A stretch of DNA of 9,061 nucleotides from Geobacter sp. UBA6151 (GCA_002423105.1 DIUT01000012.1:15210-24270); one strand, 5' to 3'; shown: positions 1 to 6,426, numbered from the stretch's first letter. Notes: generated by a model not told the origin, from the sequence alone. Translations and numbers: made by a program.

Positions 1-648
1 GAGCAGGTTGTGCGCCTGATCCGCTCCAAGGGAGTGGGGGTCTACTTTGTCACCCAGAACCCGGCTGACGTACCGGACAAGGTGCTGTCACAACTGGGCA
101 ACCGGGTACAGCACGCCCTGCGGGCCTTCAGTCCCCGTGACCAGAAAGCGGTTACTGCTGCCGCAGAAACCATGCGGGACAACCCCTTGCTTGATGAGGC
201 ATCGGTTATTACTGAACTGGGGGTTGGCGAGGCGCTGATTTCCTGCCTGGATGAAAAGGGACGCCCCGCTGTGGTTGAACGGGCCTTTATCATCCCTCCA
301 CAGGGACAGGTCGGGCCGATTGATCAGACAGAGCGGCAGCGGCTGATGAAATCATCGCTGGTAAGCGGTGTCTATGACACTCCGGTCGATCGGGAATCAG
401 CCTATGAACGGCTCAGAAGCCGCACCGCACAGGCGCAGGCTGCGCCTCAACCGCCGACACAGGAAAGCGCCACAGGCGGGGGGGTCGGAGGCATACTGGG
501 TGATATGCTTGGGGGTGGCAGCACAAGCAGGCAGCGCGAAGGGGTGGTGGAGGCAATGGCCAAGAGCGCCGCACGCTCCATAGGCAGCCAGTTGGGACGC
601 GCCATTATCCGTGGTGTGATGGGATCCATTTTGGGTGGAAAGCGGTAA
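1..648 (+). CDS. DUF853 / HerA-like ATPase (YjgR type), 3' portion
   Basis: The reading frame is open from base 1 and stops with TAA at 646-648, so the 5' part lies outside the window; the GTG at 10 is an internal codon, not a start. The 215 visible residues match my memory of the C-terminal half of the DUF853/YjgR family of HerA-like P-loop ATPases: the run VYFVTQNPADVPDKVLSQLG, then the NRVQHALRAF segment, a TAAAETMRDNP helix, ITELGVGEALISCLDEKG, and VVERAFIIPP. The TQNPADVP block is the part of the ATPase core that follows the Walker B strand; the P-loop itself is not visible. After about residue 145 the protein becomes Ala/Gln-rich and then glycine-rich (GGGVGGILGDMLGGG), ending in a basic amphipathic tail. 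The cellular role of this family is not established; DNA- or nucleic-acid-linked ATPase activity is inferred from HerA similarity. It lies 18 nt upstream of the next gene and is probably co-transcribed with it. Confidence 0.85.
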   Translation, partial: EQVVRLIRSKGVGVYFVTQNPADVPDKVLSQLGNRVQHALRAFSPRDQKAVTAAAETMRDNPLLDEASVITELGVGEALISCLDEKGRPAVVERAFIIPPQGQVGPIDQTERQRLMKSSLVSGVYDTPVDRESAYERLRSRTAQAQAAPQPPTQESATGGGVGGILGDMLGGGSTSRQREGVVEAMAKSAARSIGSQLGRAIIRGVMGSILGGKR

Positions 649-666
649 CTATCCCCGGAGGCATGA

Positions 667-1491
667 ATGCATACCAGAATTATGGATGAGATCAGCCGAT
701 TTGTCCGTGAAGATACCGGCAACCGCTTCCCGGACGGCAGCGCTCCCTACTTTGACGAGCCACTGGTGGCATTTGCCGCTGCAAGCGACCCGCTTTTTCA
801 GCACTACAAGCAGGTCATTGGCCCGTTCCACCGCACGCCGGGGGAAATCCTGTCCAATGCGGCCACGGTGATCATCTGGTCGCTGCCGATCACCCACAGC
901 ACCCGCGAGGCCAACCGCCGTGAGAGCAAGTACCCCTCCCTGGCCTGGGCGCAAACCCGCAGTTTCGGCGAGAACTTCAACATCAGCCTGCGCCGCCATC
1001 TGGTGAACTGGCTGGAGGAGCGGGGGCATCGGACCATCTCCCCCCAGCTTGACCCCAACTGGCAGGAATTTTCCGACACAGCGGTGGGACCGGCCTCTTC
1101 CTGGTCTGAGCGCCACGCCGCCTACGCTGCCGGCTTAGGCACCTTCAGCCTGAACGACGCCCTGATCACCCCGAAAGGGATCGCCCACCGCCTGGGCAGC
1201 GTAATTACCGATCTTACCCTGCCCCCTTCATGCTCTGACAGACCGGGCTATCGCCACAACTGCCTCTACCATCGCAACGGTAGTTGCGGAGCCTGCATCA
1301 AACGCTGCCCGGTTGGCGCGCTCTCCCATGACGGCCATGACAAGAACCGCTGCAAGGCCTACGTCTACGGCACCATCACCGATCTGTTGTCAGAACAGTT
1401 CAGCACTCCTAAACCAGGCTGCGGCCTCTGCCAGACCAAAGTGCCCTGCGAAGAGCGGATACCAGCCGGAGTTTCGCCAAATCAAAGTTGA
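667..1491 (+). CDS. QueG-like double 4Fe-4S cluster protein (short, no HEAT repeats)
   Basis: This encodes 274 residues. The start ATG at 667 follows a CGGAG Shine-Dalgarno at 656-660 with 6 nt spacing; the ATG at 663 is out of frame. Residues about 135-182 (SDTAVGPASSWSERHAAYAA, then GLGTF, HRLGSVITDL) align by eye with the substrate/cobalamin region of epoxyqueuosine reductase QueG, with D137 at the place of the QueG catalytic aspartate. The C-terminal third is a ferredoxin-like region with Cys at 199, 207, 210, 214, 229, 252, 255 and 261, including CGACIKRCPVGAL and CGLCQTKVPCE, enough for two 4Fe-4S clusters. It stops soon after the last cysteine, so it is shorter than usual QueG and lacks its C-terminal HEAT-like extension. 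Cytoplasmic redox enzyme is likely. True tRNA queuosine maturation is uncertain: many anaerobes carry such paralogues with unknown substrates, and QueG is also related to reductive dehalogenases. It sits 18 nt after the DUF853 gene, probably in one operon. Confidence 0.7.
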   Translation: MHTRIMDEISRFVREDTGNRFPDGSAPYFDEPLVAFAAASDPLFQHYKQVIGPFHRTPGEILSNAATVIIWSLPITHSTREANRRESKYPSLAWAQTRSFGENFNISLRRHLVNWLEERGHRTISPQLDPNWQEFSDTAVGPASSWSERHAAYAAGLGTFSLNDALITPKGIAHRLGSVITDLTLPPSCSDRPGYRHNCLYHRNGSCGACIKRCPVGALSHDGHDKNRCKAYVYGTITDLLSEQFSTPKPGCGLCQTKVPCEERIPAGVSPNQS

Positions 1492-1507
1492 TTTTATTGG
1501 CTTTTTT
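1476..1507 (+). terminator. Probable intrinsic terminator after the QueG-like gene
   Basis: AAATCA at 1479-1484 pairs with TGATTT at 1489-1494 across a 4-nt loop, and outer GCC (1476-1478) pairs with GGC (1499-1501) with a 4-nt bulge on the right arm. Six T residues follow at 1502-1507. The gene's TGA stop (1489-1491) lies within the right arm. The bulge makes it imperfect, but stem plus T-tract at a gene end fits a Rho-independent terminator closing the DUF853/QueG-like unit. Confidence 0.5.
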
Positions 1508-1508
1508 C

Positions 1509-1536
1509 TTGACAGACCCTGCTCTTGAAGCGTAAT
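1509..1536 (+). promoter_or_regulatory. Candidate sigma70-type promoter for the SulP gene
   Basis: A perfect TTGACA at 1509-1514 is followed, after 16 nt, by CGTAAT at 1531-1536 (4 of 6 against TATAAT). It directly follows the terminator T-tract and lies about 160 nt before the SulP start codon, so a long leader would result. The -35 is strong and the -10 weak, so this is tentative. Confidence 0.3.
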
Positions 1537-1643
1537 CATTGCACCATGTCCGTTCTTAGAGATGACGCCTTCACACTGCAAGTCTGCCACCCCCATCCTC
1601 CGTGATACCCCGCCCTGTCCGGTATTCGTTGACCGCTCTTTGT

Positions 1644-1663
1644 CTTCACCACCCGTGGTGAAG
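1644..1663 (+). promoter_or_regulatory. 20-bp perfect dyad (candidate operator or leader hairpin) before the SulP gene
   Basis: CTTCACCAC (1644-1652), a CC centre (1653-1654) and GTGGTGAAG (1655-1663) form a perfect 9+2+9 inverted repeat ending 36 nt before the SulP ATG. It overlaps a second perfect 12-bp palindrome, TGAAGCGCTTCA, at 1659-1670. As DNA this looks like an operator for a dimeric repressor; as RNA it would be a 7-bp stem with a 6-nt loop in the leader. No T-tract follows directly, so it is not a classical terminator. The symmetry is seen in the sequence; the function is inferred. Confidence 0.45.
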
Positions 1664-1699
1664 CGCTTCATCTGACGTTTTCCAGCACAAGGTATTGCC

Positions 1700-3427
1700 A
1701 TGACTACCCGTTTCGCCCGACTACTCGCAAACTGGCTGCCCAAATCGGTCACCAGCCTCAAAGGTTATTCCAAACAGGATTTTTCCGCCGACCTGGTGGC
1801 CGGCATTACCGTGGGACTGGTGGCGTTGCCCCTGGCCATGGCCTTCGGCATCTCCTCCGGCGTCACGCCACAAGCCGGTATCTACACCGCTGTGGTGGCC
1901 GGCTTTCTGATCTCGGCCCTGGGTGGCTCCCGCACCCAGATTGGCGGTCCCACCGGCGCCTTTGTGGTGGTAATCGCCGCCATCATCGCCAAACACGGAC
2001 TTTCCGGACTGCTGATGGTAACCATGATGGCCGGGGTCATTCTGCTGTTTCTGGGGATTACCGGCCTGGGCAACGCCGTCAAATTCATTCCCCGTCCGGT
2101 TGTGATCGGCTTCACCAACGGTATCGCGCTCCTGATCGCTTCCACCCAGATCAAGGATTTCATGGGAATTAACGCAAGCACACCGGCGCCCAGTGAATTT
2201 CTGGAACGGATGGCCTGGATTGGCGAACATCTGCCATCCATCAGCCTGCCCACCATCATGCTGGGACTTGCGTCGCTGCTGGTAATCATCCTGTTCGGCC
2301 GCATTACCAAAAAAGTTCCGGGCACAATCATCGCCCTGCTGCTGGCCACTGCCGCAACAGCCGCCTTCAACCTGCCGGTGGCCACCATTGGCAGCACCTT
2401 TGGCGGCATCCCCACCGGCCTTCCGGAGATTCGGATGCCGGAGTTCCGCACCGATCTGATCATTCCGCTTTTGCCTGCCGCCCTGACCGTGGCGCTCCTG
2501 GCTGCCATCGAAAGCCTGCTCTCCGCTGTGGTGGCTGACTCCATGAGCGGCGACCGCCACAACTCAAACGTGGAACTGGTGGCCCAGGGGGTGGCCAACC
2601 TGACCGTGCCGTTTTTCGGCGGCATCCCGGTTACCGGCGCCATCGCCCGCACCGCCACCAATATCCGTTCCGGCGCCAAAAGCCCCATATCCGGCATAAT
2701 TCACGCCCTGACCCTGCTCTGCATCCTGCTCTTTGCCGCTCCCCTGGCCCGTTTCATTCCGCTGGCCACCCTGGCGTCAGTACTGTTCGTGGTGGCCTAC
2801 AACATGGGGGAATGGCATGAAATCCCCCATATCATCCGTCTGGATGCCAAGGATATAGCCGTCTGGGTTCTGACCTTCCTGCTGACGGTAGTGGCCGACC
2901 TGACCATTGCGGTGGAGGTGGGGATGACCCTGGCCGCGCTGCTGTACATCTATCAGGTAACCAAGACCACCAGGGTTGCAGTGATCACGCCGGAAGCGGT
3001 GGAAGAGGCGCGCCCGCACATTGTGCAGAACTACGCCATCCCCCATTATGTGAGCATGATCCATATTCAGGGGCCGCTCTTGTTCGGCGCTGCCGAAAAG
3101 GTTAACGAGGTGCTGCACAACATCGATGAACTGAATCAGATCGTGATCCTGCGGCTGCGCCACATGACTGCCATCGACGCCACCGGACTGCATGCCATTG
3201 AGCGGTTACACGAGCAGATTACCGCAACCGGCCGCTCACTGTTGATCTGTGGCGCAAGAAAGCAGCCGAAACGCTTGATCTACACATCAAGTCTGCCCCG
3301 CGTGATCGGCGCTCGTAATATTTTGCCCAACATAGGATCTGCACTGCACCGTGCACAGGATGTGTATGCCCGTTTCAGCGGACTTGAGGATGAGATGGCG
3401 GGACAACTTTCTGAAATGACAATTTAG
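1700..3427 (+). CDS. SulP family anion transporter with STAS domain
   Basis: This is a 575-residue inner-membrane protein, the normal length for bacterial SulP carriers. The N-terminal transporter domain (about 25-425) has the family signature DLVAGITVGLVALPLAMAFG at 31-50, GGSRTQIGGPTGAF at 75-88, and the long conserved segment from ESLLSAVVADSMSGDRHNSN (271-290) through GGIPVTGAIARTATNIRSGAKS (307-328), with many hydrophobic helices between them. A cytoplasmic STAS domain follows at about 445-555, containing DATG at 493-496, where T495 sits at the position of the phosphorylated serine of SpoIIAA-type STAS proteins. SulP members carry sulfate, bicarbonate or dicarboxylates; the substrate cannot be told from sequence alone. 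The ATG at 1700 has an AAGG Shine-Dalgarno at 1689-1692. The gene stands alone on its strand, preceded by a dyad and a possible promoter, and no carbonic anhydrase or sulfate-assimilation gene is adjacent. It converges on the fusion-protein gene with a 15-nt gap. Confidence 0.92.
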   Translation: MTTRFARLLANWLPKSVTSLKGYSKQDFSADLVAGITVGLVALPLAMAFGISSGVTPQAGIYTAVVAGFLISALGGSRTQIGGPTGAFVVVIAAIIAKHGLSGLLMVTMMAGVILLFLGITGLGNAVKFIPRPVVIGFTNGIALLIASTQIKDFMGINASTPAPSEFLERMAWIGEHLPSISLPTIMLGLASLLVIILFGRITKKVPGTIIALLLATAATAAFNLPVATIGSTFGGIPTGLPEIRMPEFRTDLIIPLLPAALTVALLAAIESLLSAVVADSMSGDRHNSNVELVAQGVANLTVPFFGGIPVTGAIARTATNIRSGAKSPISGIIHALTLLCILLFAAPLARFIPLATLASVLFVVAYNMGEWHEIPHIIRLDAKDIAVWVLTFLLTVVADLTIAVEVGMTLAALLYIYQVTKTTRVAVITPEAVEEARPHIVQNYAIPHYVSMIHIQGPLLFGAAEKVNEVLHNIDELNQIVILRLRHMTAIDATGLHAIERLHEQITATGRSLLICGARKQPKRLIYTSSLPRVIGARNILPNIGSALHRAQDVYARFSGLEDEMAGQLSEMTI

Positions 3428-3442
3428 CAGTGCTTATTGAAT

Positions 3443-4552
3443 TTATTGCATCGGCTTCTTTTCGCCCGGCTGCTTGATTTCAATCTTACCGCCCGGCACT
3501 ACCCGCAGATGACCGTCGACCACAACCTGTTCTCCCGCAGCCAACCCCCGTTCAATGGCACTCAGTCCCTGGTGGGAGGCACCAACGACAACCGGCCGGA
3601 CTTCGGCGGTCATATCCTGCTTTACAACAAAGACGAAGGTGCCCTGCTGGCCGGTCTGAACTGCCGACGCCGGAACAGCGACAACCCCTTTGCCTTCGGC
3701 AAGCTTCACCGTAACCTGCACAAACTGTCCCGGCCAGAGTTTACGCTGCGTATTGGTAAAGGCCGCCTTCAGACGTATGGCGCCGGTGGCGGTGTCAACC
3801 GTATTGTCCAGAAAAGCGACCACCCCTTTGTCCGTCAGCCCTTCCCCGGCTTTCGCCTCCACTGTCAGCCGACCCTGTGCAAGACGGGTTTTTACTTCGG
3901 CAAGATCACGTTCCGGCAGACTGAAGCTGACGTTGACCGGCGAGATGGTGTTGATGGTCAAAAGCGCTGTCTCGTTTGCCTTGAGCACATTGCCGCGATC
4001 CACCATCAGACTGCCCAGCCGTCCGGCTATGGGGGCGGCAATCGTGCAATAGGCAAGCTGAAGCCGGGCATTTTCAACAACGGCGCGATCAGCTTCCAGG
4101 TCGGCTGCGGCAGACTCAGCCTTGGTGCGATAGGCGTCGGCCTGTTCCTGGGTGACGATGCCGTCCTTCACCAGCCCGGCGTAGCGTTCATGGTCACGCC
4201 TGGCATTCTCCAGAATCACCCGGTTGCGGTTAAGGGACGCCTCAGCCTTTTTCAAGGCAGCCTGCCAGGGACGGGGATCAATAAGGAATAAACGCTGTCC
4301 CTTGACCACATCCTGCCCCTCGACAACGTACACCGCCGCCAGTTCGCCGGAAATCTGCGGACGGATGGTGACCGTCTCGCTGGCTTCAACCGTACCCACT
4401 GCCTGGGCTGTCCGGGGAATATCCGCTGTGGCGGCGGTCGCCACCATCACCGGCGCAGGCGGCTTGGAGCGTTGCGTGGTTTCCTGTTTCGAACAACCTG
4501 TTGCAAACGCCAGACAGAGCAGCACAACCTGCAACCAGATACTGAACTTCAT
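3443..4552 (-). CDS. RND-type periplasmic membrane fusion protein (MdtA/AcrA-like lipoprotein)
   Basis: From the chosen ATG at 4552 this encodes 369 residues. An ATG 36 nt upstream (4588) is in frame but would overlap the preceding gene and hide the signal peptide; the 4552 start has an AGGAG Shine-Dalgarno 8 nt away and begins MKFSIWLQVV, a lipoprotein signal with lipobox ATGC and lipidated C20. Then come the biotinyl-lipoyl-like half (GTVEASETVTIRPQISGELA at 53-72, VVEGQDVVKGQRLFLIDPRP at 76-95), an alpha-helical hairpin (about 97-167), the second lipoyl half (IAAPIAGRLG, 171-180), a beta-barrel domain (about 205-285, with TGAIRLKAAF) and the membrane-proximal domain to the C-terminus. Such proteins bridge an inner-membrane RND pump and an outer-membrane channel for efflux of drugs, metals or other toxicants. 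No pump or TolC-like gene is adjacent: downstream lies the convergent SulP gene. It is 22 nt behind the rubrerythrin-like gene and very likely co-transcribed with it. Confidence 0.9.
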   Translation of the reverse strand: MKFSIWLQVVLLCLAFATGCSKQETTQRSKPPAPVMVATAATADIPRTAQAVGTVEASETVTIRPQISGELAAVYVVEGQDVVKGQRLFLIDPRPWQAALKKAEASLNRNRVILENARRDHERYAGLVKDGIVTQEQADAYRTKAESAAADLEADRAVVENARLQLAYCTIAAPIAGRLGSLMVDRGNVLKANETALLTINTISPVNVSFSLPERDLAEVKTRLAQGRLTVEAKAGEGLTDKGVVAFLDNTVDTATGAIRLKAAFTNTQRKLWPGQFVQVTVKLAEGKGVVAVPASAVQTGQQGTFVFVVKQDMTAEVRPVVVGASHQGLSAIERGLAAGEQVVVDGHLRVVPGGKIEIKQPGEKKPMQ

Positions 4553-4560
4553 ACCTTGAG

Positions 4561-4565
4561 CTCCT
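4561..4565 (-). promoter_or_regulatory. Shine-Dalgarno that fixes the fusion-protein start
   Basis: Read on the minus strand, AGGAG at 4565-4561 stands 8 nt before the ATG at 4552-4550. It supports this start over the in-frame ATG at 4588, which lies within the preceding coding region. Confidence 0.75.
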
Positions 4566-4574
4566 GACAAACGT

Positions 4575-5066
4575 CTACTCCCTGACAAAGGTATTCATTT
4601 CGCTTTCATGGACCATTTTCATCACACGGGCATATTCAGCTTCAATCATCAGATAGTGGTTACGGGTTTCATCGGCATTCTGCTCAAACACTGCCCGCGC
4701 TTCGGGATCCTGGACAGTGTTGGCAATTTCCCGCAGCACTTCTTCAAGCTGCTGCTCCTTTTCCATGGCCAGTTCCAGGGCTCTTTTTTCAGTAAAGGAA
4801 TCATCGATCAGGGTTTTCAACGCTGCCGACCACCCGGCGTCAGATGCCGCAGAATCATTGATGAACGCCTCAAAATCAGGAATATCGCCACCACGGTAAA
4901 TTTTGAAGAAATGTGCCGCATGCCCGATTTCTTCCCGTGCCAACAGTTCAAAGATTCGTTTGGCTTCGGGATTCTTGAGGTGCTGTGCCCCCATACGGTA
5001 AAAGTCCATTGCGCTTTTTTCAGTATAGAGAGAACTTTTGATTGCTTCTTGAAGATTGACAGTCAT
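4575..5066 (-). CDS. Rubrerythrin-like ferritin-family diiron protein
   Basis: This encodes 163 residues that read as a four-helix ferritin-like bundle. Candidate iron ligands are E16 in helix 1 (LYTEKSAMDFY), E46 and H49 in helix 2 (AREEIGHAAHFF), a Glu in helix 3 (E98 or E102, within ALELAMEKEQ), and E133/H137 in helix 4 (ADETRNHYLMIEAEY). The C-terminus is MVHESEMNTFVRE. There is no cysteine, so the rubredoxin domain of classical rubrerythrin is absent. Likely cytoplasmic roles are peroxide reduction or iron handling in an anaerobe, but family members are diverse and the activity is not proven. The start at 5066 has a strong GGAGG Shine-Dalgarno (5077-5073) with 6 nt spacing. It is the first gene of a two-gene minus-strand unit with the membrane fusion protein and is divergent from xseB; an AT-rich stretch just upstream may hold its promoter. 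Confidence 0.85.
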   Translation of the reverse strand: MTVNLQEAIKSSLYTEKSAMDFYRMGAQHLKNPEAKRIFELLAREEIGHAAHFFKIYRGGDIPDFEAFINDSAASDAGWSAALKTLIDDSFTEKRALELAMEKEQQLEEVLREIANTVQDPEARAVFEQNADETRNHYLMIEAEYARVMKMVHESEMNTFVRE

Positions 5067-5100
5067 GACGTTCCTCCAAAAAATTTCTGAGTATCAAGTA

Positions 5101-5128
5101 TTTATCATTAACAAACCGAAGAAACCAA
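5101..5128 (-). promoter_or_regulatory. Candidate promoter of the rubrerythrin-like gene
   Basis: On the minus strand, TTGGTT (5128-5123) and GATAAA (5106-5101) are spaced by 16 nt, giving a start near 5094 and a leader of about 28 nt that holds the Shine-Dalgarno. Both boxes are imperfect (3/6 and 4/6), so confidence is low. A Fur-box-like sequence overlaps the -10 (see findings). Confidence 0.3.
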
Positions 5129-5218
5129 GGTCAAGCTGATTCAGGCGCTTCGCTGATTATATACAGACAGCAACTCCAGTCCTCGTCCTTTCCGTAACCG
5201 CGCAAAACTCTGGAAGGA

Positions 5219-5246
5219 TTGACGTACTGCCCTTAATCGGTATATT
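5219..5246 (+). promoter_or_regulatory. Sigma70-type promoter for xseB-ispA-dxs-J operon
   Basis: TTGACG at 5219-5224 (5/6) and TATATT at 5241-5246 (5/6) are separated by 16 nt. Transcription would start near 5253, giving a leader of roughly 23 nt before the xseB ATG at 5276. This is the best promoter match in the window and the only good one before the four closely packed plus-strand genes. Confidence 0.6.
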
Positions 5247-5275
5247 GTTGTCTCTTACATTTTACCGGGGGTTCC

Positions 5276-5524
5276 ATGGCAGCGGAAAAATTTGAAACAT
5301 CCCTGAAAAAACTGGAAGAAATCGTCAGAAAACTTGAAAATGGAACACTCCCGTTGGAGGAATCCATCAAAGCCTTTGAAGAAGGGGTGCGGCACGCTTC
5401 ACTGTGCGCGGCAAAACTGGATGAGGCCGAGCGCAAGGTGGAACTGCTGATCAAGCAACGTAACGGATCATTCCGCAGGGAACCATTTGCGCCGGATACG
5501 GATGAAACGGGTACGGAAAGGTAG
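5276..5524 (+). CDS. xseB: Exodeoxyribonuclease VII small subunit
   Basis: This encodes 82 residues, the usual size for XseB. The N-terminal half carries the family pattern: KFETSLKKLEEIVRKLENGT, then LPLEESIKAFEEGV, then a helix with CAAKLDEAERKVELL. The small subunits bind the large subunit XseA to make exonuclease VII, which degrades single-stranded DNA into oligonucleotides in the cytoplasm. The last 20 or so residues are charged and look disordered. The ATG at 5276 has only a weak G-rich ribosome site (5267-5271). xseA, often next to xseB, is not in this window: the upstream gene is the divergent rubrerythrin-like one. ispA begins 5 nt after the stop, and the xseB-ispA-dxs order is a common bacterial arrangement. 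Confidence 0.93.
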   Translation: MAAEKFETSLKKLEEIVRKLENGTLPLEESIKAFEEGVRHASLCAAKLDEAERKVELLIKQRNGSFRREPFAPDTDETGTER

Positions 5525-5529
5525 CACAC

Positions 5530-6423
5530 ATGGATTTGAAAACCTATTTGAAAGAACGGATCGCCCTGGTTGACCAGGCGCTTGAGCAGTATCTTCCCCG
5601 TGAAGACAAACGTCCTCAAAGCATACACAAGGCGATGCGCTACTCCATTTTTGCCGGTGGCAAGCGGGTACGTCCCATCCTGATGCTGGCAGCCTGCGAA
5701 ACCGTTGGCGGTCCGGTCAAGCAGGCGCTTCCGGCGGCATGTGCCATGGAGATGATCCACACCTACTCCTTGATCCATGACGATCTTCCGGCCATGGACG
5801 ACGACGATTTCCGTCGTGGCCGCCCCACCAACCACAAGGTGTTCGGCGAAGCCATCGCCATCCTGGCCGGTGACGGTCTGCTGACCGAGGCATTCAAACT
5901 GATGAGCGATCCCCGGTTTTTCGCTGATGTTACCCCTGCGGCACATCTTGCCGTTATCCACGAGATTGCCGCCTGTGCCGGAACATTTGGCATGGTGGGC
6001 GGCCAGGTGGTGGATATGGAAAGCGAAGGCAAAGCAGATATCGATCTGCCCACCGTGCAGTATATCCACACCCACAAGACCGGAGCGTTGATCAAGGCCT
6101 CGGTGGTGGCCGGGGCGCTGCTGGGAGGAGCTGACGACGCGCAACTGGCCGCTATCCGCCGTTACGGCGAGGCCGCGGGTCTGGCCTTTCAGATTGCGGA
6201 CGATATTCTGGATATCGAGGGCACCACCGAAGAAATCGGCAAGGATGCCGGTAGCGACGAAGCCCGCGGCAAGGCCACCTATCCGGCAGTGATGGGACTT
6301 GCTGCCGCCAAGCAGGAGGCGCAAGCCATGATGGATGCCGCTTTTTTTGCATTGGAGCCGTTCGGTGAAACCGCCGAACCGCTGCGGGCGATCGCCAGGT
6401 ACATTGTGGAACGGAAGAACTGA
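5530..6423 (+). CDS. ispA: Polyprenyl (farnesyl) diphosphate synthase
   Basis: This encodes 297 residues, the normal size. It condenses isopentenyl diphosphate with dimethylallyl and then geranyl diphosphate to farnesyl diphosphate, feeding quinone, undecaprenyl and other isoprenoid synthesis. Seen motifs are GGKRVRP (43-49) for IPP binding; the first Asp-rich motif DDLPAMD (84-90) inside SLIHDDLPAMDDDDFRRGRP; KT at 183-184; and the second Asp-rich motif QIADDILD (221-228). The two-residue insertion in the first motif (DDxxxxD) and Y79/S80 before it match bacterial type II farnesyl diphosphate synthases such as E. coli IspA; a geranylgeranyl product cannot be fully excluded. A Shine-Dalgarno AAAGG (5517-5521) overlaps the end of xseB. 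Only 3 nt separate its stop from dxs, so the two isoprenoid enzymes are translated from one message. Confidence 0.95.
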   Translation: MDLKTYLKERIALVDQALEQYLPREDKRPQSIHKAMRYSIFAGGKRVRPILMLAACETVGGPVKQALPAACAMEMIHTYSLIHDDLPAMDDDDFRRGRPTNHKVFGEAIAILAGDGLLTEAFKLMSDPRFFADVTPAAHLAVIHEIAACAGTFGMVGGQVVDMESEGKADIDLPTVQYIHTHKTGALIKASVVAGALLGGADDAQLAAIRRYGEAAGLAFQIADDILDIEGTTEEIGKDAGSDEARGKATYPAVMGLAAAKQEAQAMMDAAFFALEPFGETAEPLRAIARYIVERKN

Positions 6424-6426
6424 CCA

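Noticed and set aside
1390..1761. Minus-strand open frame spanning the intergenic stretch before the SulP gene
   Set aside because: It runs through the ends of two good genes and the terminator region, with no ribosome site or recognisable motif.
1721..2697. Two minus-strand open frames of over 270 codons
   Set aside because: Both are antisense to the SulP gene and have low-complexity shadow composition.
3437..4291. Long plus-strand open frame of 284 codons
   Set aside because: It lies antisense within the membrane fusion protein gene, has no family-like features and no ribosome site; the minus-strand product has a clear domain order.
4553..4588. Upstream in-frame ATG (4588) as start of the fusion protein
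   Set aside because: It would overlap the preceding gene, lacks a good ribosome site, and puts 12 polar residues before the lipoprotein signal.
4608..5090. Plus-strand open frame of 160 codons
   Set aside because: It is the reverse of the rubrerythrin-like gene, which has a strong ribosome site and diiron motifs.
5135..5158. Direct repeat GCTGATT at 5135-5141 and 5152-5158
   Set aside because: Only 7 bp with two copies; easily by chance and not placed as a known regulator site.
5156..5161. Exact TATAAT on the minus strand in the divergent spacer
   Set aside because: No -35-like hexamer at 15-19 nt upstream and no proper extended -10 TGn; kept only as a weak alternative promoter for the rubrerythrin-like gene.
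5233..6324. Minus-strand open frame of 363 codons
   Set aside because: It is antisense to xseB and ispA, both confidently recognised; its composition (His, Gly, Gln-rich) is typical of a shadow frame.
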